Positions 55,182 to 63,875 of a DNA stretch of 64,000 nucleotides are shown here, piece after piece. Numbering within the stretch: the first letter of the stretch is position 1; each line of letters opens with the position of its first letter. Origin of the DNA: CAWKGV01 sp963849305. Its GTDB lineage: Bacteria > Pseudomonadota > Alphaproteobacteria > Acetobacterales > Acetobacteraceae. Made by a program: the position numbers and the translations under genes. The notes under the pieces were generated by a model. The model made no database searches, was not told where the DNA came from, and worked only from the letters and a program-made list of their open reading frames with translations. Where the stretch lies: the NCBI GenBank assembly GCA_963849305.1, contig CAWKGV010000006.1, forward strand, positions 248,001-312,000, read 5' to 3'.

Positions 55182-56051
55182 CACTTCGGATCGCTGGCGC
55201 CGCAGCCATTGAAGCCACGCATCCATCCCCTCTCCTGTCTCGGCGGACAGACGTAAGGCCAGGACCGCCGGGTTGGCCTGACGCGCGTGGGCAATGCAGC
55301 GTTCCACGTCGAAGCGGACATGGGCCAGCAAGTCGATCTTGTTGATCAGCAGCACCTGACAGGCGCGGAACATGTGGGGATATTTGAGCGGCTTGTCGTC
55401 GCCTTCAGTGACCGAAAGCACGACGACCTTGGCGTGCTCGCCGAGATCGAACAGCGCCGGGCATACCAGATTGCCGACATTCTCGATCATCAACACGGAC
55501 GCGCGCGGAGAGTTCAACTGCCGCACGCCGCGCGTGATCATCTCGGCATCGAGATGGCATCCCGTGCCGGTATTGATTTGCAGGACCGGCGCGCCAGTGG
55601 CGCGAATCCGCTCGGCATCGTTCGACGTGGCCTGATCGCCCTCCAGCACGGCGATCGGCACCGAGGCGCCTAGGTCGCGGATAGTGCGCTCCAAGATGCT
55701 GGTCTTGCCCGCTCCCGGCGAGCCCATGAGGTTGATCGCCAGCACCTCGCGCCCGTCGAACCAACCTCGGTTGCGCTCCGCGAGCATCTGGTTCTTGGCC
55801 AGGATCTCCAGCTCCAGCGCGACGGTGCGCCCATGCATCGCGGCCGAAGAGGGCGGCTCGTGATGGTGGTGCTCATGTGTATGGCCGTCGTGAGTATGGC
55901 CTTCATGGGTGTGGGTGTGGGTGTGGGTGTGCGTGTGCGTATGGCCATCGTGCGTATGGGTGTGGCCATGCGCAGGCGCCTCGGCAGTCGCGGTGGCCGG
56001 ATCGCTGATGGTCGCCGGTTCCCCGCCGGCGCAGCCGCATGTCGTGCACAT
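55167..56051 (-). CDS. hypB: hydrogenase nickel incorporation protein HypB
   Basis: The 294-residue GTPase inserts nickel with HypA. It begins MCTTCGCAGG, matching the CxxCGC high-affinity metal site, followed by a His-rich stretch (about residues 28-63, many HTH and HEH repeats) for nickel storage. The GTPase domain has P-loop LMGSPGAGKTSILERT (about 112), the EGDQATSNDAERIRATGAPV segment, the metal-site NTGTGCHLDAEM and VLLINKIDLLAHV. Its ATG overlaps the hypA stop. It is the last gene of the operon. Confidence 0.97.
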   Translation of the reverse strand: MCTTCGCAGGEPATISDPATATAEAPAHGHTHTHDGHTHTHTHTHTHTHEGHTHDGHTHEHHHHEPPSSAAMHGRTVALELEILAKNQMLAERNRGWFDGREVLAINLMGSPGAGKTSILERTIRDLGASVPIAVLEGDQATSNDAERIRATGAPVLQINTGTGCHLDAEMITRGVRQLNSPRASVLMIENVGNLVCPALFDLGEHAKVVVLSVTEGDDKPLKYPHMFRACQVLLINKIDLLAHVRFDVERCIAHARQANPAVLALRLSAETGEGMDAWLQWLRRQRSEVSDRH

Positions 56052-56380
56052 CAGGCGACCTCCATCTCTTTCACGCGCAACTCCTCGCCGGCGATAATGC
56101 GCAGATTGAAGCTGCCGCAGTCGCAGCAGCCGACCGGCGTTGCCAACGCGACCGTGCGCTGGCAGTCCTGGCAAACGGCGCGGCCTTCGATGTCCAGAAT
56201 CTCCAGCGCGGCGCCTTCGACCGCCGTGCCCTTGGCGCAGACATCGAAACAGAAGCGCAGCGCATCGGGCAGCACCGCGGCAAGGCGGCCGATCTCCAGC
56301 CTGACGCGCAGCACGCGCGCGCCCGCGGCCCGCTCGTCGCACGCCTCCACGAGGACGGTGGCGATGCTCAGCTCGTGCAT
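56051..56380 (-). CDS. hypA: hydrogenase nickel metallochaperone HypA
   Basis: The 109-residue protein starts MHELSIATVLVEACDERAAG, the nickel-binding MHE N-terminus of the family. The zinc site has two Cys pairs, CQDCQRTVALATPVGCCDCG. It delivers nickel to the hydrogenase large subunit together with HypB. It overlaps hypB by three bases and follows hypE after 18 bases. Confidence 0.96.
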   Translation of the reverse strand: MHELSIATVLVEACDERAAGARVLRVRLEIGRLAAVLPDALRFCFDVCAKGTAVEGAALEILDIEGRAVCQDCQRTVALATPVGCCDCGSFNLRIIAGEELRVKEMEVA

Positions 56381-56398
56381 GGCGCCGGCCCCGCCACG

Positions 56399-57427
56399 CT
56401 AGCAGATCCGCGGCAATTGCTCGCCCACCAGCATATCGACGATCCGTTCGCCGCCGAACGTGGTGTGCAGCACGACCATGCCCGCGGGCTCCGTCGTCAC
56501 CTCGCCGATGATCGCCGCACCTTCCCCGGCCGGTTCGCCGCGCATCGCGGCCAGCGCACGCGGAGCATCCTCGGCCGACGCGATGGCGATGAGCTTGCCC
56601 TCATTGGCCAAATAGAGCGGATCAAGGCCCAGGATCTCGCAAGCGCCCTTGACCTGCTCGCGGAGCGGCAGGTCACGCTCGCGGATACGGATGCCGACCT
56701 GCGAGGCGCGGGCGAACTCGTTCAGCACCGTCGCCGCACCCCCTCGGGTCGCATCGCGTAGACAGCGCAGTCTCGGGCACGCCGCCAGCAACGCCGCGAC
56801 CAGCCGATCGAGCGGCTGGCAGTCGCTCGCCACCTCGGCCTCTAGGGCGAGCTGGTTGCGGGCGATCAGGATGGCGGTGCCATGATCGCCCAACACGCCG
56901 CTCGCGATCACCACGTCCCCCGGCCGCGCATTGGCGGCCGAGAGCGAAACACCCGCCGGGATGACACCGATCCCGCTGGTGTTGATGAACAGCTTGTCCG
57001 CCGCGCCCCGCTCCACGACCTTGGTGTCACCGGTCACGATGGCGACCCCGGCGCGGTCCGCGACGTGCCGCATATTGGCCGCGACCCGGCGCAGCAATTC
57101 GACCGGCAGCCCTTCCTCCAGCACCATCCCGCAGGACAGATAGAGCGGCTTGGCGCCGCTCACGGCGAGATCGTTCACCGTCCCGGCGACCGCCAGCGTG
57201 CCGATATCGCCGCCCGGGAAGAACAGCGGATCGACCACGTAACTGTCGGTGGTGAACGCCAGCCGGTCGCCGTGCCGCGCCAGCTCCGCCAAGGAGAGCG
57301 TCGCCTGGTCTTCGAGCGCGTCCAGAAGCGGATTGCCGAACGCGCCCAGGAACACGTCCTCGATCAACGCCCGCATCGCCTTGCCGCCGCTGCCATGCGA
57401 GAGATTGATCTGCTGGTCGCGCAGCAT
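56399..57427 (-). CDS. hypE: carbamoyl-dehydratase HypE
   Basis: The 342-residue protein starts at ATG 57427 and has the opening INLSHGSGGKAMRALIEDVF, the ATP-binding part AFTTDSYVVDPLFFPGGDIG and GTVNDLAVSGAKPLYLSCGM, GDTKVVERG, LRDATRGGAATVLNEFARAS and the diagnostic C-terminal Cys in EQLPRIC. The terminal Cys accepts the carbamoyl group from HypF and dehydrates it to cyanide for the iron centre. It lies 14 bases downstream of hypD. Confidence 0.97.
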   Translation of the reverse strand: MLRDQQINLSHGSGGKAMRALIEDVFLGAFGNPLLDALEDQATLSLAELARHGDRLAFTTDSYVVDPLFFPGGDIGTLAVAGTVNDLAVSGAKPLYLSCGMVLEEGLPVELLRRVAANMRHVADRAGVAIVTGDTKVVERGAADKLFINTSGIGVIPAGVSLSAANARPGDVVIASGVLGDHGTAILIARNQLALEAEVASDCQPLDRLVAALLAACPRLRCLRDATRGGAATVLNEFARASQVGIRIRERDLPLREQVKGACEILGLDPLYLANEGKLIAIASAEDAPRALAAMRGEPAGEGAAIIGEVTTEPAGMVVLHTTFGGERIVDMLVGEQLPRIC

Positions 57428-57441
57428 CGCACGGCGTTGGC

Positions 57442-58584
57442 TCACGGCGCAGTGGCTCCGGCGCGCGCCAGCATTCCCGCCCGGCCATACGTGTACGAGG
57501 CGGCGCAGGCGCCCTCGCTCGATACCATGAGCGAACCGAGCGGGGTTTCCGGTGTGCAGGCATTGCCGAACACCTTGCACTGGTGCGGCCGGATCACGCC
57601 CTTCAGCACCTCCCCGCATTGGCAGGAGCGCGGGTCCGCGATGCTGACATTGGGCATGGCGAACTTGCGCTCGGCGTCGAACGCGGCAAAGGCCGCGCGC
57701 ACCCGCACGCCGGAATGATCGATCGAGCCGAGGCCGCGCCACTCGAAGAACTCCCGCAGTTCGAAAACCTCCTGGATCGCGGCGAGCGCGCGGGCGTTGC
57801 CGGCTTCGGGAACCACGCGGCCGTACTGGTTCTCCACCTCGCACCTGCCATCGGCGAGCTGCTTCAGCACCATCCACGTCGATTGCAGCACGTCCAACGG
57901 CTCGAACCCGGCCACGGTGATCGGCTTCTTGTAATGGCGGGCGATGAAGCCGTACGGCCGGGTGCCGATCACCATGCTGACATGCCCCGGCCCCAGGAAC
58001 CCATCGAGCCGCAGGTCCGGCGAGTCGAGGATCGCCTTGATGGTGGGAATGATGGTGATGTGGTTGCAGAACAGCGAGAAATTGCGAATGCCCTGCGCGC
58101 GCGCCTGGATCAAGGTCATCGCCGTGCTTGGCATCGTGGTCTCGAACCCGAGGCCGAAGAACACCACCTCGCGCTCGGGATGCTTTCGCGCCAGCATCAG
58201 CGCGTCGAGCGGCGAATAGACCATGCGCACGTCGGCCCCGGCGGCTTTCGCTTTTAGTAGACTCACGCGCGAACCGGGCACGCGCATGGCGTCGCCGAAG
58301 GTCGTGAAGATCACCTCCGGCCGCTCGGCCAACGCCACGCAATCATCGACGCGGCCCATCGGCAGCACGCAGACCGGGCAGCCCGGCCCGTGCACATACT
58401 CGATCGCGTCGGGCAGCATTTGCTGGATGCCATACCGAAAAATCGTGTGCGTGTGGCCGCCGCAGACTTCCATGATCTGCAACGGCCGCGAGCGCGCGGC
58501 CGGGATGCGCGGCACCAGCCGGCCGATATCGTCCACCAGCGCGCGCGCCTTGGCCGGGTCGCGAAACTCGTCGATGTATTTCAT
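57442..58584 (-). CDS. hypD: hydrogenase iron-site assembly protein HypD
   Basis: The 380-residue protein has the conserved motifs MEVCGGHTHTIFRYGIQQML, EYVHGPGCPVCVLPMGRVDD, GLGFETTMPSTAMTLIQARA and the C-terminal iron-sulfur cysteines in IADPRSCQCGEVLKGVIRPH and CKVFGNACTPETPLGSLM. With HypC it carries the Fe(CN)2CO unit. The start ATG 58584 (MKYIDEFRDPAKARALVDDI) overlaps the stop of the SIS gene by four bases. Confidence 0.97.
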   Translation of the reverse strand: MKYIDEFRDPAKARALVDDIGRLVPRIPAARSRPLQIMEVCGGHTHTIFRYGIQQMLPDAIEYVHGPGCPVCVLPMGRVDDCVALAERPEVIFTTFGDAMRVPGSRVSLLKAKAAGADVRMVYSPLDALMLARKHPEREVVFFGLGFETTMPSTAMTLIQARAQGIRNFSLFCNHITIIPTIKAILDSPDLRLDGFLGPGHVSMVIGTRPYGFIARHYKKPITVAGFEPLDVLQSTWMVLKQLADGRCEVENQYGRVVPEAGNARALAAIQEVFELREFFEWRGLGSIDHSGVRVRAAFAAFDAERKFAMPNVSIADPRSCQCGEVLKGVIRPHQCKVFGNACTPETPLGSLMVSSEGACAASYTYGRAGMLARAGATAP

Positions 58585-59282
58585 GGTCCGCCCCCGGCCG
58601 CGCCTTCTGCGGTCAGCCCGCCGCGATCCTCGGCGAGCAGGGTATGAACGAGATCCCACAGGATGTGGTAGATGGCGACGTGCGTTTCCTGGATGCGGTG
58701 GATGCTGTCGGTCACCACCACCAGGCAGTGATCGACGTCCGGGCTCACTGCCATCCGGCCGCCGTCGTGGCCGGCGAGGCCGATGGTGACGGCGCCCAGC
58801 TCCTTCGCCTTGGCGAACGCGGCCAGGATGTTCTCCGAGCCGCCGCTGGTGGAGAAGCCGATCAGGCCGTCGCCGCGCCGCGCCTGGGCGATCACCTGGC
58901 GGACGAAGATATGGGCGAACCCCACGTCGTTGCCGACCGCCGTCACCATCGCCATGTCGCTGGCGAGGTTGATCGCGGTGAGCGCCGGGCGGCCGGCGGT
59001 GACGGGGTGCAGGAACTCGACCGCGAAATGCGCGGCATCGCAGCTCGACCCGCCATTGCCGACGCTGAACATGCGCCCGCCCCGGCGATAGACGCCGGCG
59101 ATCGCCTCGGCCACCGCCACGACCGACGGGCCGTTGGCGGCGAAGAACCGTTCCTTGACCGCGATGCTGTCTCGCGCCTTCTGCCGCACGGATCCGAGCA
59201 GCGCCTCCCGCAGCGCCCCGGCATCCTGCCGCGTGCCGTGCAGGAACGGATATAGCTCCCTCAGCGCCTGATCGTCCGACAT
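58581..59282 (-). CDS. SIS-domain protein, GmhA-like sedoheptulose-7-phosphate isomerase
   Basis: The 233-residue protein has GRMFSVGNGGSSCDAAHFAV (phosphate loop) with the Glu of HFAVEFLHP, GNDVGFAHIFVRQVIAQARR, LIGFSTSGGSENILAAFAKA and the His region SIHRIQETHVAIYHILWDLV, matching the GmhA catalytic Glu and His. GmhA converts sedoheptulose-7-phosphate to a heptose phosphate. It sits inside the hyp operon, overlapping hypC by one base and hypD by four, so it is co-translated with hydrogenase maturation genes. Its role there is unknown. Confidence 0.88.
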   Translation of the reverse strand: MSDDQALRELYPFLHGTRQDAGALREALLGSVRQKARDSIAVKERFFAANGPSVVAVAEAIAGVYRRGGRMFSVGNGGSSCDAAHFAVEFLHPVTAGRPALTAINLASDMAMVTAVGNDVGFAHIFVRQVIAQARRGDGLIGFSTSGGSENILAAFAKAKELGAVTIGLAGHDGGRMAVSPDVDHCLVVVTDSIHRIQETHVAIYHILWDLVHTLLAEDRGGLTAEGAAGGGP

Positions 59283-59560
59283 CAGAGCCGCTCCACGTCT
59301 CCCGTCATCTGAAACTCATCCAGCTCCTGCAGCTCCTGCAGCAACGCGAGCGTCCGCGCCGCCTCGCCGGCATCGATCCGGCTCATCGCGAAGCCGACAT
59401 GCACCAGCACCCATTCGCCGATGCACGCCTCCGCCGGCCGATCGCCGTCCAGGATGAAGCTGACGTTCACCGGGCGTCGGACGCCGCCGACCTCGACCAT
59501 CGCCAATGCCTCGGCGGGATCGATCACCTCGACGATCCGTCCGGGAATGCCCAGGCACAT
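59282..59560 (-). CDS. hypC: hydrogenase assembly chaperone HypC
   Basis: The 92-residue protein starts MCLGIPGRIVEVIDPAEALA, the HypC/HupF signature with the essential Cys2, and includes VGGVRRPVNVSFIL and the IGEWVLVHVGFAMSRIDAGE block. HypC partners with HypD to carry iron to the large subunit. It follows hypF after 18 bases. Confidence 0.96.
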   Translation of the reverse strand: MCLGIPGRIVEVIDPAEALAMVEVGGVRRPVNVSFILDGDRPAEACIGEWVLVHVGFAMSRIDAGEAARTLALLQELQELDEFQMTGDVERL

Positions 59561-59578
59561 GATGTGTTCGCCGCCTCC

Positions 59579-61956
59579 TCAGTGTGGTTGGATCATGCGC
59601 GCCGCCGCGATCGCCGCCTGGCCGAGCGCGAGTCCACCGTCATTGGCCGGCACCTCGCGGTGCGTCAGCACAACGTTACCCTGCACCTCTAAGCGCGCGA
59701 CAAGCAACTCCAGCAGCACCCGGTTCTGCACCACGCCACCGGAAAGGGCGACGCACTTCGCGCTGGCGGCGGTCGGATCGGCCGCGCGCATCGCGTCAAT
59801 CACATCGACGATGGCGGTGGCGAGCCCGCGATGGAAACGGGCGCCGATCATGCGCGCGGGCGCGCCCGCGGCCACATCGTCGAGCAGAGCGGGCCATAGC
59901 GGCGTCGGGTCGAGATGCAGGAGCCCGTCCGGGGCCGAGCGCGTGATCGCGAACGGATAAGCGCGACCGTCGGCCTCGGCGAGCGCAGCCTTATCGGTGC
60001 AAGCTTCCAACTCCATCGCCGCCTGTCCCTCGTATTTGGCACGGTCAGGGCGGATGCCAGCGGCCGCGGCCACCGCGTCAAAGAGTCGGCCGCAGGAGCT
60101 TGCCAGCGGGGCATTGACCCGTCGCGCGATCATGCCGTCGAGCACCTGGAGCGGCTTGGCCGCGAGATAGCGGAACAGCTCGGTGTCGCCGTACTCGGCC
60201 CTGAACCGCGCCCATCCCATTGCCGCGACGATCTGGGCATAGGCATTGCGCCAAGGTTCGCGGATCGCCTGCGCCCCGCCCGGCATCGCGACCGGCTTCA
60301 GGCACGCGAGGCGGCGGTACGCGCGATAGTCGGCGAGCAGAAACTCCCCGCCCCAAATGGTCTGATCGGCGCCCCATCCCAACCCGTCGAGCGCCACGCC
60401 GATCACGGGTCCGTCGCCGAGGACGACGCCGTTCTCCGCCATGCAGGCGGCGATGTGTGCGTGATGGTGCTGGGTCTCGATCGAGCACCGCCGCTTCGCG
60501 CGCCGCCAGCTCGATCCCAAGCTTCGAGGAAAGATAGTCCGGATGGGCATCGACGGCGATTACCCGCGGCGCGTGCGCGAACAGGGCGCGATAGGCCTCG
60601 ACGGAGCGCACGTAATCGGCGTAGGCCAGTGCGTTCTCCAGATCGCCCATGTGGTGCGAGAGCACGGCTTGGCCGTCGCGCAGCAGGCAAAACGTGTTCT
60701 TCAGCTCGCCCCCCATCGCCAGCACGGATGGGGCCGCGTCGAAGCCGCGTGGCAGCGGCAGCGGCGCGGGCGCGTAACCCCGCGCTCGCCGCAGCACGCG
60801 GGTTTTGCCGCCGGTCGTGCGCACCAGGGAATCATCGACCCGGCGCGCGATGTCGCGGTCGTGCAGCAGAAAGCTCTCGGCGACACCGGCAAGCCGGTTC
60901 AGCGCCTCGTCGTTGGCGATGCATTGCGGCTCGTCGGAAATGTTGCCGCTGGTCATCACCAGCGGGCGGTCGATGTCGCGCAGCAACAGGTGGTGCAGCG
61001 GAGTGCTCGGCAGCATGAAGCCGAGCGTCGTCAGCCCCGGCGCCACGCCCGGGAGCGGCCGCAAGGGCCGCGCTTCCAGCACCGCGATCGGCGCCGCCGG
61101 GCTTCGCAAAGCCGCCGCATCGGCCGGCGTGACCACGGCGAACCGGCCGATCACCGCGAGGTCGCGCGCCATCAGCGCGAACGGCTTGGCGTCGCGGCGC
61201 TTGCCTTGTCGCAGCTGGGCCACGGCTTCGACATTGGTCGCGTCGCAGGCCAGATGGAAGCCGCCGATCCCCTTCACCGCGAGGATACGTCCGGCGAGCA
61301 ACAGGGCGCGCGCCGCACCCACCGCGTCGGTATCCGACGGCGGGCTCCAGCCACACGTGGGGGCCACAAGCGGCGCAGGCGATCGGTTGCGCGTGAAAGC
61401 GCCGGTCGGTGGGATCGGCGTACTCGGCCGCGCAGTCCGGGCAGAGACCGAACGCCCGCATGGTCGTGGTACGGCGGTCGTAGGGAATCGCCTCGATGAT
61501 GGAGAGCCGCGGCCCGCAATGCGTGCAGTTTGCGAACGGGTAGCCGTGGCGCCGCGCCGCGGGATCGAAGATCTCTTCAAGGCAGGCCGGGCAGGTCGCC
61601 GCGTCGGGCACCACGCCCGTGCGGACCTCGCCCGCTTGGCTCTCGATGATGCGGAACGATGACTCGTCGGCCGGTACCGCCGCCGGCGCGCGCTCGATGC
61701 TGTCGATCCGCGCCAATGGCGGCGGCGCGCGCTCTAGCTCGGCCACGAAATCCGCTATGTCGGCAGCCGTGCCGCACACGCACGCCGCCACGCCCGCGCC
61801 GTCGTTGCCGACCCAACCGCGCAGCCCGTAGCGGCGGGCGAGCCGCCAAACCGTCGGCCGAAATCCCACCCCCTGCACCAACCCGCGCACGCGTATCAGC
61901 TCGGCGGACGGTCCTGCCCTCACCGGAGGAGGACAGAGGGCGGGGTCTTCAAGCAT
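59579..61956 (-). pseudogene. hypF: carbamoyltransferase HypF, two one-base insertions
   Basis: The gene starts at ATG 61956. The N-terminal acylphosphatase domain (VRGLVQGVGFRPTVWRLARR) and the zinc fingers (CPACLEEIFDPAARR; CTHCGPRLS; CPDCAAEYAD; CAACGPHVWLEP) are in the first frame. Near 61342 one extra base shifts to the frame with the YrdC-like domain (LAVKGIGGFHLACDATNVEA; RPLVMTSGNISDEPQCIAND). Near 60482 another extra base shifts to the Kae1-like domain (IETQHHHAHIAACMAENGVV; VALSGGVVQNRVLLELLVAR). All HypF domains are present at normal length, so sequencing insertions are likely. HypF carbamoylates HypE. Confidence 0.85.
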
Positions 61957-61965
61957 CCACGCGCG

Positions 61966-62067
61966 TCACATCGCACTGATCTTGATGTAGCGGGCGATAT
62001 CCGGCGCATTGACCGCGATGACGGCGATCACCAGCGCGCCGATAGCGAGTTTGACCAACGTTCCCAC
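61966..62067 (-). CDS. 33-residue membrane microprotein in the hyp operon (DUF6893-like)
   Basis: A GTG at 62067, six bases behind an AGGAG site, opens a frame reading MGTLVKLAIGALVIAVIAVN then APDIARYIKISAM, ending TGA 61966-61968. It is one hydrophobic helix followed by a basic, Arg/Lys tail with the APDIxRYxK pattern, which resembles the tiny DUF6893-type proteins found in actinobacterial-type hydrogenase clusters. It ends nine bases before hypF and overlaps the protease end by 40 bases. It is too short for most gene finders. Function unknown; a membrane anchor role is a guess. Confidence 0.6.
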   Translation of the reverse strand: MGTLVKLAIGALVIAVIAVNAPDIARYIKISAM

Positions 62068-62562
62068 TGCACGCTCCTTCCTATGTACCGCAAACGTCGC
62101 ACCATTGCCTCCACGGCGGCCAGCGCGGGCCCCACTGCCGCCGCGACCGGTGCGCTCAATCCCATGAACCCGTCGTCGTCGCCGAAGGTCAGCGGTTCGC
62201 AGGCGACGAGGAACACGGGCGGGATTGTCTTGCCGAGCGCCCGCACCAGATCAAGCGCCGCCACTGGGTCGAGCGCGTGCGGCGAGAGGGTCGTTCCCTC
62301 GGCCGCCACGTCCTGCGTCGGCTCCACCTCGATCACCGACACGGTGCCGGGCGCCGCGCCGCGCGCCGCAGCATCGACCAGTACCACGGCATCATAGCCG
62401 TCGAGCAGGGCATAGGCCAGGTCGCGCGCGCGAATGCCGAAATCGACCACCTTCACGGCGTCCGGCAAGCTGCCGCGCAACAGCCGCTGCGCAACCTCGA
62501 CGCCGAATCGCATCGTCCCCTTTGAAGATGTTGCCGACGCCTGCGACCAGAATGCCACTCAT
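62028..62562 (-). pseudogene. [NiFe]-hydrogenase maturation protease, one-base insertion
   Basis: From ATG 62562 the start reads MSGILVAGVGNIFKGDDA, the HyaD/HoxM-type opening with the first metal-binding Asp. Near 62510 one extra base breaks the frame; the continuation FGVEVAQRLLRGSLPDAVKV and VVDFGIRARDLAYALLDGYD with the second Asp runs in the next frame, then LVDAAARGAAPGTVSVIEVE and HALDPVAALDLVRALG. The total length is 3n+1. This endopeptidase would cleave the C-terminus of the large subunit after nickel insertion. The real C-terminus is uncertain because it overlaps the microprotein. Confidence 0.82.
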
Positions 62563-63875
62563 TGCGGCGCGTCCGTGCTCAGCGCCTCGACTTCCTCGGG
62601 GCCGAAGAAGAACCGGTGGCCCGGCATTCGGTCGAGCCCCATGTCACGCCCCGGATCGTCGAGCACCGTCACCGCGACATGCACGCGATCCTCGAAATCC
62701 CGCTCGATCGCCTCGATCACGGCGATCTTGCCCCGCAGCACCACGTCTATGATGTCGCGCCCAGGCCTCGGCCGGAGCCGCACATGGTCGCCAACCGCCA
62801 ATCGTTCGCCATTGGCCGCGACGGCCGGTGGGCGCGGGCCTGGCGTCCGCAAGGTGCCGTGCAGCCGGCCAAGTTCCGCCGGGGTGAGCCGCTCCGTGCG
62901 TTCCAGCAAGGCGCGCGCCCGGCTGTCCGCGGCGGCCATGTCCCGCTTCTCCGCCTCGGTCATGGTCAGGATGCGCAGGCTCAGGATTTCGTCGATCTCG
63001 GTGCCGTCGAACAAGTCGCCAGGGCTCTCCGCCGCGATCTCCGGGTAGTCGTACAGGATGATGGGCGAGGACAGCATCAGGTCGCGCGCGCCCGGCGGCC
63101 CGACCAGAACCGGCCAGGTGCCGTCGTTGGCGCAGGCCCTGGCGGCGTCTTGCAAGGAAGCGGGCGGGTCCATCAGCGAGACGAAGGCGCCTGCCGCCAC
63201 GCCGAGCAGAGTGTGAGTGGAGGCGAATGCGCGGCACTGCGCGAGGGCGCGGCTCGCGCGTTCGGACGCCCCCAGCGCGGTGAGATTTTCGATCCTGGCG
63301 GTCAGGCGGAACACCCCGTCGGCGGCAGGCACCGCCGTGGCCGTGAGACGTCCCGCGACGGCGGCATTGGATCGGATCAGCGCCGCGCCGATGCGCCCGT
63401 CCGAACCGCGGATCGGCTCCAATTCCCGCGCGGCCGGAAACGCGAAGTGGGTTTCGACCGCGTCTTCCAGCAGGCGGGCGATGGTCAGTGCCGGCGCGGC
63501 GACATCCCGCTCGCGTGCCTCCTCGGCGGCGAGATAGTGTGCGCCGTCGAGCGTGAGCGACGGGACGAGCGAAAGATCGGCGGTATCGGCATCAGGAAGT
63601 TCCGTCACCGGAGCGGGAAGCCGGCCTATTTCGCGCGTGACGACGTGCAGGAAACGGACGCGAATCTCCACCACGGTTTCCGGCGTGCCTTCGATCAGGC
63701 ATTCCGTCTGCATCCGGGACGGATCGCCGCCGGTCGTCTCCGCGTAGTCACGGGGAAACACGCCGCCGAAGGTCCACCGGTGCCGGTTCTTGATCGACGC
63801 CGGCCCATAAGGATACAGCAGGTATCCTTCGTACAGCACCGCCGCGACGATGGCCGACGCGCGCTCCAGGTTCAT
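62559..63875 (-). CDS. conserved hypothetical protein of hydrogenase clusters
   Basis: The 438-residue protein begins MNLERASAIVAAVLYEGYLL then YPYGPASIKNRHRWTFGG, and contains DGTWPVLVGPPGARDLMLSS, LSSPIILYDYPEIAAESPGD and a C-terminal RFFFGPEEVEALSTDAP. It has no membrane segment. Proteins with this opening are, to my knowledge, found beside actinobacterial-type (group 1h/5) [NiFe]-hydrogenase genes, but I know no function. Its ATG overlaps the upstream partial gene and its stop overlaps the protease start, so it is inside the operon. Confidence 0.75.
   Translation of the reverse strand: MNLERASAIVAAVLYEGYLLYPYGPASIKNRHRWTFGGVFPRDYAETTGGDPSRMQTECLIEGTPETVVEIRVRFLHVVTREIGRLPAPVTELPDADTADLSLVPSLTLDGAHYLAAEEARERDVAAPALTIARLLEDAVETHFAFPAARELEPIRGSDGRIGAALIRSNAAVAGRLTATAVPAADGVFRLTARIENLTALGASERASRALAQCRAFASTHTLLGVAAGAFVSLMDPPASLQDAARACANDGTWPVLVGPPGARDLMLSSPIILYDYPEIAAESPGDLFDGTEIDEILSLRILTMTEAEKRDMAAADSRARALLERTERLTPAELGRLHGTLRTPGPRPPAVAANGERLAVGDHVRLRPRPGRDIIDVVLRGKIAVIEAIERDFEDRVHVAVTVLDDPGRDMGLDRMPGHRFFFGPEEVEALSTDAPQ

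Noticed and set aside
55880..55965. GT-rich low-complexity stretch as a satellite repeat
   Set aside because: It is the coding sequence for the His-rich region of HypB.
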